From positions 868,001-932,000 of the forward strand of contig NC_072814.1 of NCBI RefSeq assembly GCF_003013715.1: a stretch of DNA of 64,000 nt. Reading direction: 5' to 3'. The notes below the pieces were generated by a model. It saw only the letters and a program-made list of their open reading frames with translations. It ran no database searches and was not told the origin of the DNA. Shown here piece by piece: positions 8,624-17,201 of this stretch (its first letter is position 1; each line of letters starts with the position of its first letter). Source of the stretch: Candidozyma auris (Eukaryota; Ascomycota; Pichiomycetes; Serinales; Metschnikowiaceae). Made by a program: the position numbers and the translations under genes.

Positions 8624-9490
8624 TCACTTGGAGGAGCTCATCAATTCATTGAAGGTGATCTTGTGGCCCCCCAATGGCGCCGAGGAGGCGCTTGTGTTGG
8701 CAGGGTTCTGCGGTCCAGAAGGCATCGAATGAGGCGGTGGGTATGGCTGTGGATATCCAAACGCCATGCCAAGAGGATGTGGCGGTGGAACAGCTCCCGG
8801 AGGGTATTGATAGTTGATGTAACCCTGAGGGTTCACCGTGTAGCTGAACCCAGGCTGGTATGGGCCAGGGCCCGGAGGCATCGCATGAGGATGAGCAACT
8901 ACAGGGAATTGCGGAGGACCCTGAGGAGGCATTCCTTGGTAGACAAAGGGAGTAGCTGGTACAGCACCCATGGAAATGGGTCTCTGAGGCAAATGCTGGA
9001 CAGGAGAGTTGCGAGACTGAGAAACCGACGTGGCGGTGCTAGAGGCACTGGCAGCTGGGGTCTCAGTCTGTTTCTGTTTGGGGGATGTCTTGAAAGAAGG
9101 CTTAGGTAATGCCAACGCTTCAGGAGATGAGTGGAAGGACGAGCCAGCGTACCCCTCTTCCGCTTTCGCAACCGCAGGGCCGCTGCCATTTGCATTCTTC
9201 TTCTTGGACTTCTTCCCGCCTTCATGATCCTTGCTGGCGTTTCCTTCCTTCTTACCCTTTCCATTCAGTTTCTTTGCTTCTGGCTTCTCACCAAAGTTAG
9301 GTTTCTCACCATTTGGAAGAAGGCCCTTCTTGGGCTTAATTTGAGCACCTTCGTCGTTGCCAGGTCCAAAATCCGGTTTAGCCCCATTTGGCAACTTTCC
9401 CTGGCGTTGGGCATGCTTATTCTTTGACGGTTTGGGCGCCTTCGGGCCACCTGGAGGTTTTATATTGATTGGAGCTTCGTGCGCCATCAT
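8624..9490 (-). CDS. EDC1: Edc1/Edc2-like activator of mRNA decapping
   Basis: This is a 288-residue, low-complexity, Pro/Lys-rich protein. The decisive element is at residues 114-133: YAGSSFHSSP followed by LPKPSF. This is the bipartite Edc1/PNRC2-type motif in which the first half activates Dcp2 and the Pro-rich half binds the Dcp1 EVH1 domain. The N-terminal third holds two copies of LPNGxKPxFG (33-42 and 58-67). A Lys-rich patch at about 70-100 suits RNA binding, and the C-terminus is Pro/Tyr/Gly-rich. It should act in cytoplasmic 5'-3' mRNA decay. The start has two adjacent ATGs (9490, 9487). Edc1 versus Edc2 cannot be separated here. Confidence 0.85.
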   Translation of the reverse strand: MMAHEAPINIKPPGGPKAPKPSKNKHAQRQGKLPNGAKPDFGPGNDEGAQIKPKKGLLPNGEKPNFGEKPEAKKLNGKGKKEGNASKDHEGGKKSKKKNANGSGPAVAKAEEGYAGSSFHSSPEALALPKPSFKTSPKQKQTETPAASASSTATSVSQSRNSPVQHLPQRPISMGAVPATPFVYQGMPPQGPPQFPVVAHPHAMPPGPGPYQPGFSYTVNPQGYINYQYPPGAVPPPHPLGMAFGYPQPYPPPHSMPSGPQNPANTSASSAPLGGHKITFNELMSSSK

Positions 9491-9831
9491 TTTCTGAACA
9501 ACCTTGTAAGAGATATTCGAACTGTAATGAGTGGTCTATAGAAGATCAAGCATTCAACAATATGAAACACAAAAGATAGAGTCTCAATATCTGAAAAGGT
9601 TTAAAACGTGGTAGGTAAGGAGGTTGAGTGATTTGGAAAGAGGAAAAAATGAAACCAGTAGCGATCGTGCGCGAACCGCATTTCTCCATTTACAAGGAGA
9701 CTGTGACTCTACATGCCTTTTCTTTTCCTTATCGCGAACAGAATTTCGCAGCCATTGCCTACAGAACCGACTGTAGTCAATGCTGATGACCCTATAAACG
9801 CACAATTGTTGGGAATAAGCTCGTAGATGTA
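9491..9831. other. Intergenic region between EDC1 and ZRT3
   Basis: This is the EDC1 promoter and the ZRT3 3' flank. A 199-codon minus-strand frame (9584-10183) mostly shadows ZRT3 and has no family features. Nothing else is supported. Confidence 0.55.
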
Positions 9832-11319
9832 TTACTCCCCCTTGAGTATGAGCGACAGAAGTCCAATGATGCTCATGCCCACAATGCACCAGATCATGAC
9901 AAAGTTGGGGGACCCGCTGAAGGACACGGCAGAGCCGTACATAGATAACGCAATGACACAAAGAAAACCAGACGTCACTGCCATTGTAATGCCAAAGATG
10001 TAGTTGAGTTTGTCGATATCGATATCCGAGTTGCCTGCGTGATTCGCTTGTAAGAAAATCAACCCTCCGAGAGCCCCCAAAGGCTGCGACAAGCCACCCA
10101 ATATAGCACTGATGCTCACAGCTTTCGCCTTGGCACCCCAGTACGCTTTTCCAGATGCAAACGAGTAGTATAAAGGCAAGCACATAGAGAAGCCTTCGGT
10201 AAAGTTGTGAATCAAAAGACTGAGGAAAATAGACACGCCAAGCTGAGGGTCTGTTTCTGCGGTTATATAAGTGATGAACCCCTCTGGGAACTTGTGGAGC
10301 GTAATGGCCAAGATCGTTTGAACACCAATAAGCATAAGCCTGGAAAGGGGAGAGTTGACGTGATGGTGGTGGTGTTCCAGTCTGCCGTGGTGAGAGTGCA
10401 CTTCAGACACGGAACGTGCAAACGTCAAGTCATGGTTATGGTCACCATTATAGTCATGGTGGTTCTGGTGATCATGAAGGTCATTTTGGTGAGCTGCCTT
10501 ATCGGCTCCGTTCTCTTCGGACTGTGCCAGCGCCAGCGCCAGGCTCTCCTCGTCCTCGTTCTTGCGAATCGTTGGAATCTCGCAAAAGTGTGGCTTGTCC
10601 TTGGTCTGGTCATGAAGACAGAGCTCTGCGGAAGTGTATCCTTTACATTCTCCGAGTAATTGGTCGTCCACTTCTTTTGCCGTGGTAAAATAGTGAAGAA
10701 TTCCTTGTGACTTGCGGTGGGCTAGCAACGGTGCGCTCTCCAAGTCCTCAGCGCCCGGTGCTGTTGAAGAGTTACCTTCTTCAAGCTCTGAAGGCTCGTG
10801 ATACTCGTGACCTTCACTGCCGTGACTGTGACTGTGACTGTGGTCGTGGCCGTGGCTATGAGCATTCTCTCGTAATTCCAGATAGGGAAGCGTTTCTATC
10901 TTATCTTTCCCATCGTGAGAACAATGCACCACCGACTCCGCCGTGAGAAGATGCAAAACCTGGTTGAAAATAAAACACGCTGCAATTCCGCCAATAAACG
11001 ACGAGATCAAGACAGTGTTGATTTCTCGCTGCAGGCGATGATGTTTCAGCTCGTCGTGAGGAGTGAGGTTGTCCATGGCCTCGGGCAAGAGTCTATAAAG
11101 TGCCGTGAAAAGCAAACAGCCCGAACTAAACGCCAACGATCCATTCATGAACGAGTAATTTTCTTTCAAATGGAACGGGTATCTTCTCGTAAACCACCTT
11201 GGAAACACAAGTTTGTATATGTCATCGAGGAAAATGATAAATGTGCCCAGCGCACATAGAATCGATGAGAGGGTGGTGAGATACCACCCCTGGTTGAAGG
11301 ATTTCATGAAGTCAAGCAT
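9832..11319 (-). CDS. ZRT3: Zrt3-type vacuolar zinc exporter (ZIP family)
   Basis: This 495-residue ZIP transporter is close to S. cerevisiae Zrt3 (503), which releases stored zinc from the vacuole to the cytosol. Membrane segments run from residue 14 onwards. Two His/Asp-rich cytosolic stretches are clear: repeated HSH/HDH near 155-175 and a longer His-rich one near 275-325. The ZIP metal-site motifs are HKFPEG (about 343) in TM IV and HNFTEG (about 371) in TM V. The N-terminal layout (a TM pair, then the FPRWFTRRYPF segment) also fits Zrt3. It lies only 0.34 kb from EDC1 and 2 kb from ZRC1, which drives flux the other way. Confidence 0.9.
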   Translation of the reverse strand: MLDFMKSFNQGWYLTTLSSILCALGTFIIFLDDIYKLVFPRWFTRRYPFHLKENYSFMNGSLAFSSGCLLFTALYRLLPEAMDNLTPHDELKHHRLQREINTVLISSFIGGIAACFIFNQVLHLLTAESVVHCSHDGKDKIETLPYLELRENAHSHGHDHSHSHSHGSEGHEYHEPSELEEGNSSTAPGAEDLESAPLLAHRKSQGILHYFTTAKEVDDQLLGECKGYTSAELCLHDQTKDKPHFCEIPTIRKNEDEESLALALAQSEENGADKAAHQNDLHDHQNHHDYNGDHNHDLTFARSVSEVHSHHGRLEHHHHHVNSPLSRLMLIGVQTILAITLHKFPEGFITYITAETDPQLGVSIFLSLLIHNFTEGFSMCLPLYYSFASGKAYWGAKAKAVSISAILGGLSQPLGALGGLIFLQANHAGNSDIDIDKLNYIFGITMAVTSGFLCVIALSMYGSAVSFSGSPNFVMIWCIVGMSIIGLLSLILKGE

Positions 11320-11776
11320 GTTGGTATGAACTTCAGAGAAGTGTAGGATTCTGTGCTTATATCAGGCCCACGACGCAAGATGAGAGAAGAAAAGTAAGGG
11401 TCGAGAAATTTTGTGATCAGAAATTAGCCTTCCTTTGGCAACGCACCGGTAACCACTGCGGTATGCCCTGCATGGAATCACGATGGCACCTAGCTAACAG
11501 AGCTAAGAGAATGAAGTAGAAAACTCTAGATGTTTTTCATAAGTACGAGTAAAGCTTGTAATGGCCATCTTGATCTTGATGTGCTATTCGTGAACGATGC
11601 ACTCGGAAATCTTCTATACACTGTACTCCATTTTTGTTTGGTTTATGCGTCTCCGTGATGCGTGATTAGTGAATGCCATGGCACCTCCTGATACCTTTCG
11701 TGGCTGCGAAAACAAAGAGAAAAAATGTACAAGCAGGAAACGAAAACAAAGCGGCTCGGGCATTCTACGAGGCTCC
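11320..11776. other. ZRT3 promoter and PSG1 3' flank
   Basis: I see no gene. No full Zap1-type palindrome was found by eye. Confidence 0.5.
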
Positions 11777-13126
11777 TTAGTCCGCCTTGGGTCCCTCCCA
11801 TTGAGGCAACTCGGTATACTTGTTCTCGTTTTTTTTGGAGAATGGCAACCTGCTCCTCCTCGTCTTCTTCTTGAACTTGACGTTCTTGAGGAAAGCCAAA
11901 TCTGTGTGCTTCCTGTTGATCCAGATGAAGAAGTACATCCCCATCACCGCAATCAAAACGCACGTGGGAATGGTCATCATGATGATGTACTTCTCGTAGT
12001 CGATGCCTTCCTCGATCTCGTAGTAGTCACCGTAAAGCGCCTTCAATCTAGCCTTTTCTTCTTGTTTCTTCAAGTCCAAATTGTGGCCTTTCCCGACCTT
12101 GGCCCCTTTCGTAAGCTCAACGACAATCGAGTTCTTCAAATGGTCGAACTCGTCATCTGGAATGGTATCCGGCTGAAGAGAAATCAACGCTCTCCTAGTC
12201 CATTGCGTATCCAACCACTTGGGGTCAATGGTGACAGGATAGATGCCGGTTTCTTTATCGATCCAGTCTGACGTGAAAAAAGACTTTTGCGAGATCTTGC
12301 CGCCCTTCTCCATGATTTGAGATCTCTTGCCAAATGTACGCTTCACCTTTTCCATGCTATCCTCCACATACTCCGTCAAACTCCTCTTCATACCCTTTTG
12401 ACGAGCAGCCTCCTTCACGTAAGATAAGTGCAACTTCACCTTGCTCACATCCTCGTCAAAGAAACGGTGATACCACGTCACAAAATACGTCTTGTCCATT
12501 TTCCACACAGCATCGTCTCTGGGAAAACAGAATGGTTCGGGGGAAATGTTCTTGGCCATCCCCTTGTTCTTATAGAGCTTCGGCGTACACCTTATCACTG
12601 GATTCAAGTCGTGGTAGGTGGTGTCCTCCTTCTCCCACACAACGTGCTCGAAGATTTGATCTTCTTTCATGTTGTGTGCCTTCAACTCCTCCTTGTTATA
12701 AGTCTTCGTCACCGGCGTCTGAAAATACGTGCCGTATGTTGGTGAGGCATTTTTCGTAACGCCACCTTTGATCTTGGGCTTGATTGTCTTGGGGCTGCCG
12801 TTCTTGTCCAAGGAAATCCATGGCTCTAGCCCATTGGTCTCAGCAGGAGGTTCTCCGCTGAACGTCACTCCTCCAACCACAGTAGGGGTGACTATTTCCA
12901 CCACCGTAGAGTAGATAGTTCTTACCCATGGCTTTGGAGCCTCATCCGATGTGGACCCGTGCAATTTCAATGACTCCATCTTTTGATACTCTTTGTTGAT
13001 GATGGCATCCTTCGCTCTCTTCTCGAGTGCCGGGGCCTCAGTTATTTGAGCATCCACTGTCTTAATCGCAACAGCTTGAACAGCAGATATGGCAGAAAGT
13101 GCCACTGCGAGATTGAACACTCTCAT
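11777..13126 (-). CDS. PSG1: Psg1-like Golgi protein (Pma1 stabilisation), Kex2-processed type I membrane protein
   Basis: This is a 449-residue protein with a signal peptide (1 to about 18, ending AVQA) and one C-terminal membrane span near 385-408 (IIMMTIPTCVLIAVMGMYFF), then a basic cytosolic tail. The luminal part carries the conserved block PWVRTIYSTVVEIVTPTVVGG and LEPWISLDKNGSPKTIKPKI, recalled from S. cerevisiae Psg1 (YKL077W). That protein helps stabilise the plasma-membrane H+-ATPase in the Golgi and is cut by Kex2. Lys-Arg sites are seen at 36-37 and as a cluster near 250-270 (MKRSL, VKRTF, GKRSQ), which fits processing into two luminal parts. Confidence 0.85.
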   Translation of the reverse strand: MRVFNLAVALSAISAVQAVAIKTVDAQITEAPALEKRAKDAIINKEYQKMESLKLHGSTSDEAPKPWVRTIYSTVVEIVTPTVVGGVTFSGEPPAETNGLEPWISLDKNGSPKTIKPKIKGGVTKNASPTYGTYFQTPVTKTYNKEELKAHNMKEDQIFEHVVWEKEDTTYHDLNPVIRCTPKLYKNKGMAKNISPEPFCFPRDDAVWKMDKTYFVTWYHRFFDEDVSKVKLHLSYVKEAARQKGMKRSLTEYVEDSMEKVKRTFGKRSQIMEKGGKISQKSFFTSDWIDKETGIYPVTIDPKWLDTQWTRRALISLQPDTIPDDEFDHLKNSIVVELTKGAKVGKGHNLDLKKQEEKARLKALYGDYYEIEEGIDYEKYIIMMTIPTCVLIAVMGMYFFIWINRKHTDLAFLKNVKFKKKTRRSRLPFSKKNENKYTELPQWEGPKAD

Positions 13127-13656
13127 GCTGATGAGATCAAACCAAAGTTTTGGTTTTGAGATGAGATGTACCTGAGGGAAGTAGGAACCAGTGAATTAAA
13201 CAGGTGCGATTTACTCTCGGTAGGAACATTGGACTTGCCGAGGGAGGCATTACTAAGACAGCAAATGGGAAAAAAGAAAAATTCATATAAAAGATGTGAA
13301 AACTATAAAAGTAAGGTCAAGATTACTACACGAAAGATCTCAATTGTATGTTTGGCGCCCAGGAGGACAGGAAAGCTCGCGGACTAGGAGACAGTCGTTG
13401 ATGCCCTTCCAGGATGGCCATCGGGTATGGTTACCGCATTTATCTAGGGCAAAGAAACTCCATCATCAAACTCACGGGTGTAATGGGTAAGATGAAACTA
13501 TGCTGAAGTTGCCCATCTCTACAAAAGGTGTTTCGTAAGTGTGTATTACTGTAGTACAGAATAGCGCATTGTTAAGACGGCATTTTTTTTTTTATGGCAC
13601 TTTTTCTCGCAGCCAAATTCGGGTAACCCTGCCAGCACTATAGAAATCAAAATAAT
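13127..13656. other. PSG1 promoter and SAM37 3' flank
   Basis: No gene is supported. The region holds an A-rich stretch near 13268-13330 and a T run at 13585-13594. Confidence 0.5.
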
Positions 13657-14691
13657 CTACTTTGCCACTTCATACAGAATTAGACCGGAAAGTAGCCCGA
13701 GCTCGTTCCAGAGCGAAGGCACCTCCTTGCCCTTGCCCTTTCGTAGGTATCCGGGCTTCAAGCTGTCCTGTAATGCTGTGATGATGGTGGTTGCAAATTT
13801 CCAAAAGGCAGGAAACTCATTCTCCAAGTGTTCAGCAATTGACCGATCGGGCAAGTCGTGTAGCGTGATGGAGTAGATGTAAGCATATAGAAGAAGTTCT
13901 GACGAAGACACCTTTTTAGGTTTGAATAGGTAGGCGTAGGTCACTGGCAGCGAGGGATTCAACTCCTCAAAGAGCTTGATGACGTGCTTTATGTATCCAT
14001 GAGTTAAGGCAATGCATTTGAACGCGTTTCTTGACTCTCTCATGATTGCCTTGTCCTTTGATTTGGCAAGAATCATCTTCTCGTGTAGGGCGCTGATGGC
14101 TACTTCCTTGTATTCTTCGTCCTCGTCGTCATTAACAAGCTCAGTGTCAAGAACCTCGTCTTCCCCGGCTCCTCCAAAGCTAAAAAAACCGGTTTTATTC
14201 GTTCCTAGCCCAATGAGCTTGGCCTGTTCGCAGGCGTCCTTGTAGAACTTCAAAGGCTGGTTGTACATCATAGGGAATGGAAGGTAATGCAGAAATAATT
14301 TCCTGGTATAATTTTCGTAGTTCTTAGTGTTCACATAGGTGTTATACTGGTGAACATTGTGCAATGTCTTCTTCACGTAGCTTTGAAGACTTGCATTAAT
14401 CAATTGGTCCTTCGCCGAGAGCTTTCCATCTGGCACAAACTTGGTAGAGTCCAGTGGGTAGGCTCTTGATATATAGCTAGCAATTTCGACAAAACCCTCT
14501 GCTGAAACAGATGGCCCTACCAAAAGCGGTAACCTCAATGTCCTAGAGAGATTGGTGTTGTTGGACTTGACTATGGTGAAGTTGATCTTCTGAGAGACTA
14601 AGTGGATGCTAAGGAGCCACGCTGCTGCGATACACTCAGGCTCAATAATTGACAAATTGTCGTCGCCCCAAACGTGGAGCTCCAAAGACAT
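13657..14691 (-). CDS. SAM37: Sam37/metaxin-like subunit of the mitochondrial sorting and assembly machinery
   Basis: This is a 344-residue protein beginning MSLELHVWGDD; the upstream in-frame triplet is TTG, so the ATG at 14691 is used. The N-terminal domain has the GST/thioredoxin-like layout of Sam37 and metaxin 1 (a VWGDD start, a second half with KSNNTNLS and LPLLVGPS). An all-helical C-terminal domain follows, containing an acidic insert near 180-195. Sam37 sits on the outer mitochondrial membrane with Sam35 and Sam50, and helps release beta-barrel precursors. It is divergent to RNA14 with 113 bp between the start codons, the same pairing as S. cerevisiae YMR060C/YMR061W, which supports both calls. 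Confidence 0.9.
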   Translation of the reverse strand: MSLELHVWGDDNLSIIEPECIAAAWLLSIHLVSQKINFTIVKSNNTNLSRTLRLPLLVGPSVSAEGFVEIASYISRAYPLDSTKFVPDGKLSAKDQLINASLQSYVKKTLHNVHQYNTYVNTKNYENYTRKLFLHYLPFPMMYNQPLKFYKDACEQAKLIGLGTNKTGFFSFGGAGEDEVLDTELVNDDEDEEYKEVAISALHEKMILAKSKDKAIMRESRNAFKCIALTHGYIKHVIKLFEELNPSLPVTYAYLFKPKKVSSSELLLYAYIYSITLHDLPDRSIAEHLENEFPAFWKFATTIITALQDSLKPGYLRKGKGKEVPSLWNELGLLSGLILYEVAK

Positions 14692-14804
14692 TTGCAAGGG
14701 TGGGGAGTTTTTGTTTTATCTGTGTAACTCTATCGATATGGTAATGCGCACCAAAACTAAAACATATCTCATCAACTTATTCTTCGCTCACTCAACACAT
14801 CCAC

Positions 14805-17024
14805 ATGGCAGAGAAAAAAGAGCGGTTGCTGTTGGACGTGATTGGTACGCTCGAGGACGCCGTGGAAAAGAATCCTCTAGATTATAAGAAATGGTCTCAG
14901 TTGATTGAGCATGTGGTGGCCAAGGACAAGGAAGAACAGGTCAGAGCCACCTTCGAGAGATATTTTTCTATATTTCGCTTCGATGCCCGTCAATGGAACA
15001 ACTATGTAAATTTCGAGTTGAATAGAGGCGAATTCAATAATGTCGAGCAGATATTCGCCAAGTGTCTACCTATCACAGACGATGTAGACCTTTGTCGAAC
15101 ATACGTTTCCTATGTACGTCGTGTGAACGACGTCATCACTGGCGGAGAGAAGGCTAGAACGACAGTGCTGCAGGCTTTCGATTTTGCTGTCAACAAAGTC
15201 GGCACAGACGTGGACAGTGCTGAACTTTGGAAAGACTATCTTGACTTTTTTAAGTCATGGACACCTTCATCTTCGTGGGAACAGCAGCAGAAAACAGATC
15301 TCATTCGTCGTCTATACAGAAGATGTCTCGTTATTCCAGTTGCTAAGATTGAGTCTACTTGGGCTGAATATACAAAATGGGAGAATGAAGTATCTACTCC
15401 CAATAGTGCCAGTAAGTTTATTGCTGACCTCTCCACTTCATATATGGAGGCCCGTTCGTGGAATACCGAGTTTAAAAATGCCACTAAGGGCCTGTTGAGA
15501 AGGCGAACGATCCCGATGTCGCTACAAGAAGACAACAACAATGTGTTAAGCACTCAAGTTGAACTTTGGTTCAGATGGTTAGAGTTAGAAAAGAAGAATC
15601 ATCTCAATTTGAAGGAACACGATTTACGTAAAAGAGTTGAATATGTCTTTAGGCAGGCTACCTACACGCTTCCATTTGTGCCAGAAATCTGGTTTCGGTT
15701 TAGTCGATACATGATGAGCGACGGTGAGGAAGCGAATAGGGCCAGAAGTATAGATCTTTTGAGCGAGGCATTTAAGTTAAACCCAAGCAGCTTTCTTATC
15801 GCCTTCCTGTTGACAGAACTACATGAGAAGGACAACTCTTTCGACAAAGCAACTGAGGTGCTCCGAAACCTCATAGGCACATTGTCCAAAAAATATGATG
15901 CTCTCAAAGAACAGCTTGATACCTTGAACTCCGAAGTGAAGGAGAGGGCCCTCAATAGTTTGGAAAAACAGAAGAATGCCAACGATAGCGATGATGAAGA
16001 CATGATCGACAGTGGCAACTCGGAAGTGAAGCTCTCTGAGAGTGAGGCGCTTGAGATCCTCGACTTAGAGGCGAAAGTTGAGGATCTGAGTAAGTCAGTC
16101 ACCCTAGCGTATATAAACTTGATGGCCTTGAGTAAAAGAACACAAGGTATAAAGGAGGTTCGTTCTGTGTTCAAGCAGAGAAAGAACTTCGAAGCAATAG
16201 GCTACGAGTTTTATGTGGAGAATGCCTTGACTGAGTACTACTCTGACAATAAGAAGATCGCCGATAGAGTGTTTGACTTGGCGATGAAAACATTTAGTCT
16301 GAATGGTGGCTTTCTCTATGCTTACTTGGACTATTTGATCCTCACGAACTCCTCTGAAAGTATCAAAGTTTTTTTTGAAATGGCTCTTACAAACCTACTG
16401 CAAACGCTCCTGGAGGACCAAGAGGCCATTCAGTTGAGTAAGGGTAATATACTCGACCAAAAGAAAAGGACCGTCAGGCTCAAAAAGAACCAAAATGCCA
16501 TGAAGCGAATCATAAAGAGGTACATACGGTTTGCCTACAACTATCTAGACTTGGATACTGTGGGCGCCCTCGAGAGGCGGTACCTTCATCTCTTTCCCGA
16601 CGATGATGAGTTAAACTTGTTCATAGACAGGTCCAGAGGCACCGCTGTGGATGCCATCAGCAAATACGACTTGTGCACTGAAGAGAAGTCAGACTCTGAC
16701 AATGAAGATGATGAAGATGAAGTGGCTGCCGAACAGCACAAGAGTAAGAAGCGCCGCAGATTGTCCTCCCCCAGCGATAACTACCTGCCTGAATCTGCCA
16801 CGGGAACCACTTCTGGGACTTCTATTGTAGGAAATGGGCAAATTGCTGGTCCACAAATGGGGCAGCCAGAGAATCAGTTTGGTTTCGTTGGTACCACCAT
16901 CTACGGACTCCTCCAAGTGTTGCCTAATGCTGGATACTTTGGGCCCCCGAACGAACACATCTTTAACAGCGCCAAATTGGTTGAGCTTTTCAGCAATCTC
17001 CCAGATCTCCCTGGTGACCACTAA
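14805..17024 (+). CDS. RNA14: Rna14, cleavage factor IA subunit for mRNA 3'-end formation
   Basis: This is a 739-residue protein made largely of HAT (half-a-TPR) repeats. Examples are the W-xx-Y patterns WSQLIEHVV, WNNYVNFELNRGEFNNVEQIF and LWKDYLDFFKSW, and RR-LYRRCLVIPV at about 167. This is the Suf/CstF-77 family. It scaffolds Rna15, Pcf11 and Clp1 in nuclear pre-mRNA cleavage and polyadenylation. An acidic Ser/Asp segment with a basic KKRRR patch precedes the short conserved C-terminal tail (about 690-739), which binds Rna15 in the family. The length is close to the S. cerevisiae protein (677). The divergent neighbour is SAM37. Confidence 0.93.
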   Translation: MAEKKERLLLDVIGTLEDAVEKNPLDYKKWSQLIEHVVAKDKEEQVRATFERYFSIFRFDARQWNNYVNFELNRGEFNNVEQIFAKCLPITDDVDLCRTYVSYVRRVNDVITGGEKARTTVLQAFDFAVNKVGTDVDSAELWKDYLDFFKSWTPSSSWEQQQKTDLIRRLYRRCLVIPVAKIESTWAEYTKWENEVSTPNSASKFIADLSTSYMEARSWNTEFKNATKGLLRRRTIPMSLQEDNNNVLSTQVELWFRWLELEKKNHLNLKEHDLRKRVEYVFRQATYTLPFVPEIWFRFSRYMMSDGEEANRARSIDLLSEAFKLNPSSFLIAFLLTELHEKDNSFDKATEVLRNLIGTLSKKYDALKEQLDTLNSEVKERALNSLEKQKNANDSDDEDMIDSGNSEVKLSESEALEILDLEAKVEDLSKSVTLAYINLMALSKRTQGIKEVRSVFKQRKNFEAIGYEFYVENALTEYYSDNKKIADRVFDLAMKTFSLNGGFLYAYLDYLILTNSSESIKVFFEMALTNLLQTLLEDQEAIQLSKGNILDQKKRTVRLKKNQNAMKRIIKRYIRFAYNYLDLDTVGALERRYLHLFPDDDELNLFIDRSRGTAVDAISKYDLCTEEKSDSDNEDDEDEVAAEQHKSKKRRRLSSPSDNYLPESATGTTSGTSIVGNGQIAGPQMGQPENQFGFVGTTIYGLLQVLPNAGYFGPPNEHIFNSAKLVELFSNLPDLPGDH

Positions 17025-17201
17025 AGAAAAAAAAATCATAGTTATGCACAGAAGTAATGGATGGTATTTACATTCAATTCGTGGGTTTCAGCGTTTCATC
17101 AGTTCCTGAGCCGCACAACTGTATGTGGAAGTAGCTGCAAAAAATGGGTATCACGTAGATTCCTTCCCTCTCGGCACTCTTCCTTTTCTATATAAATCAG
17201 C

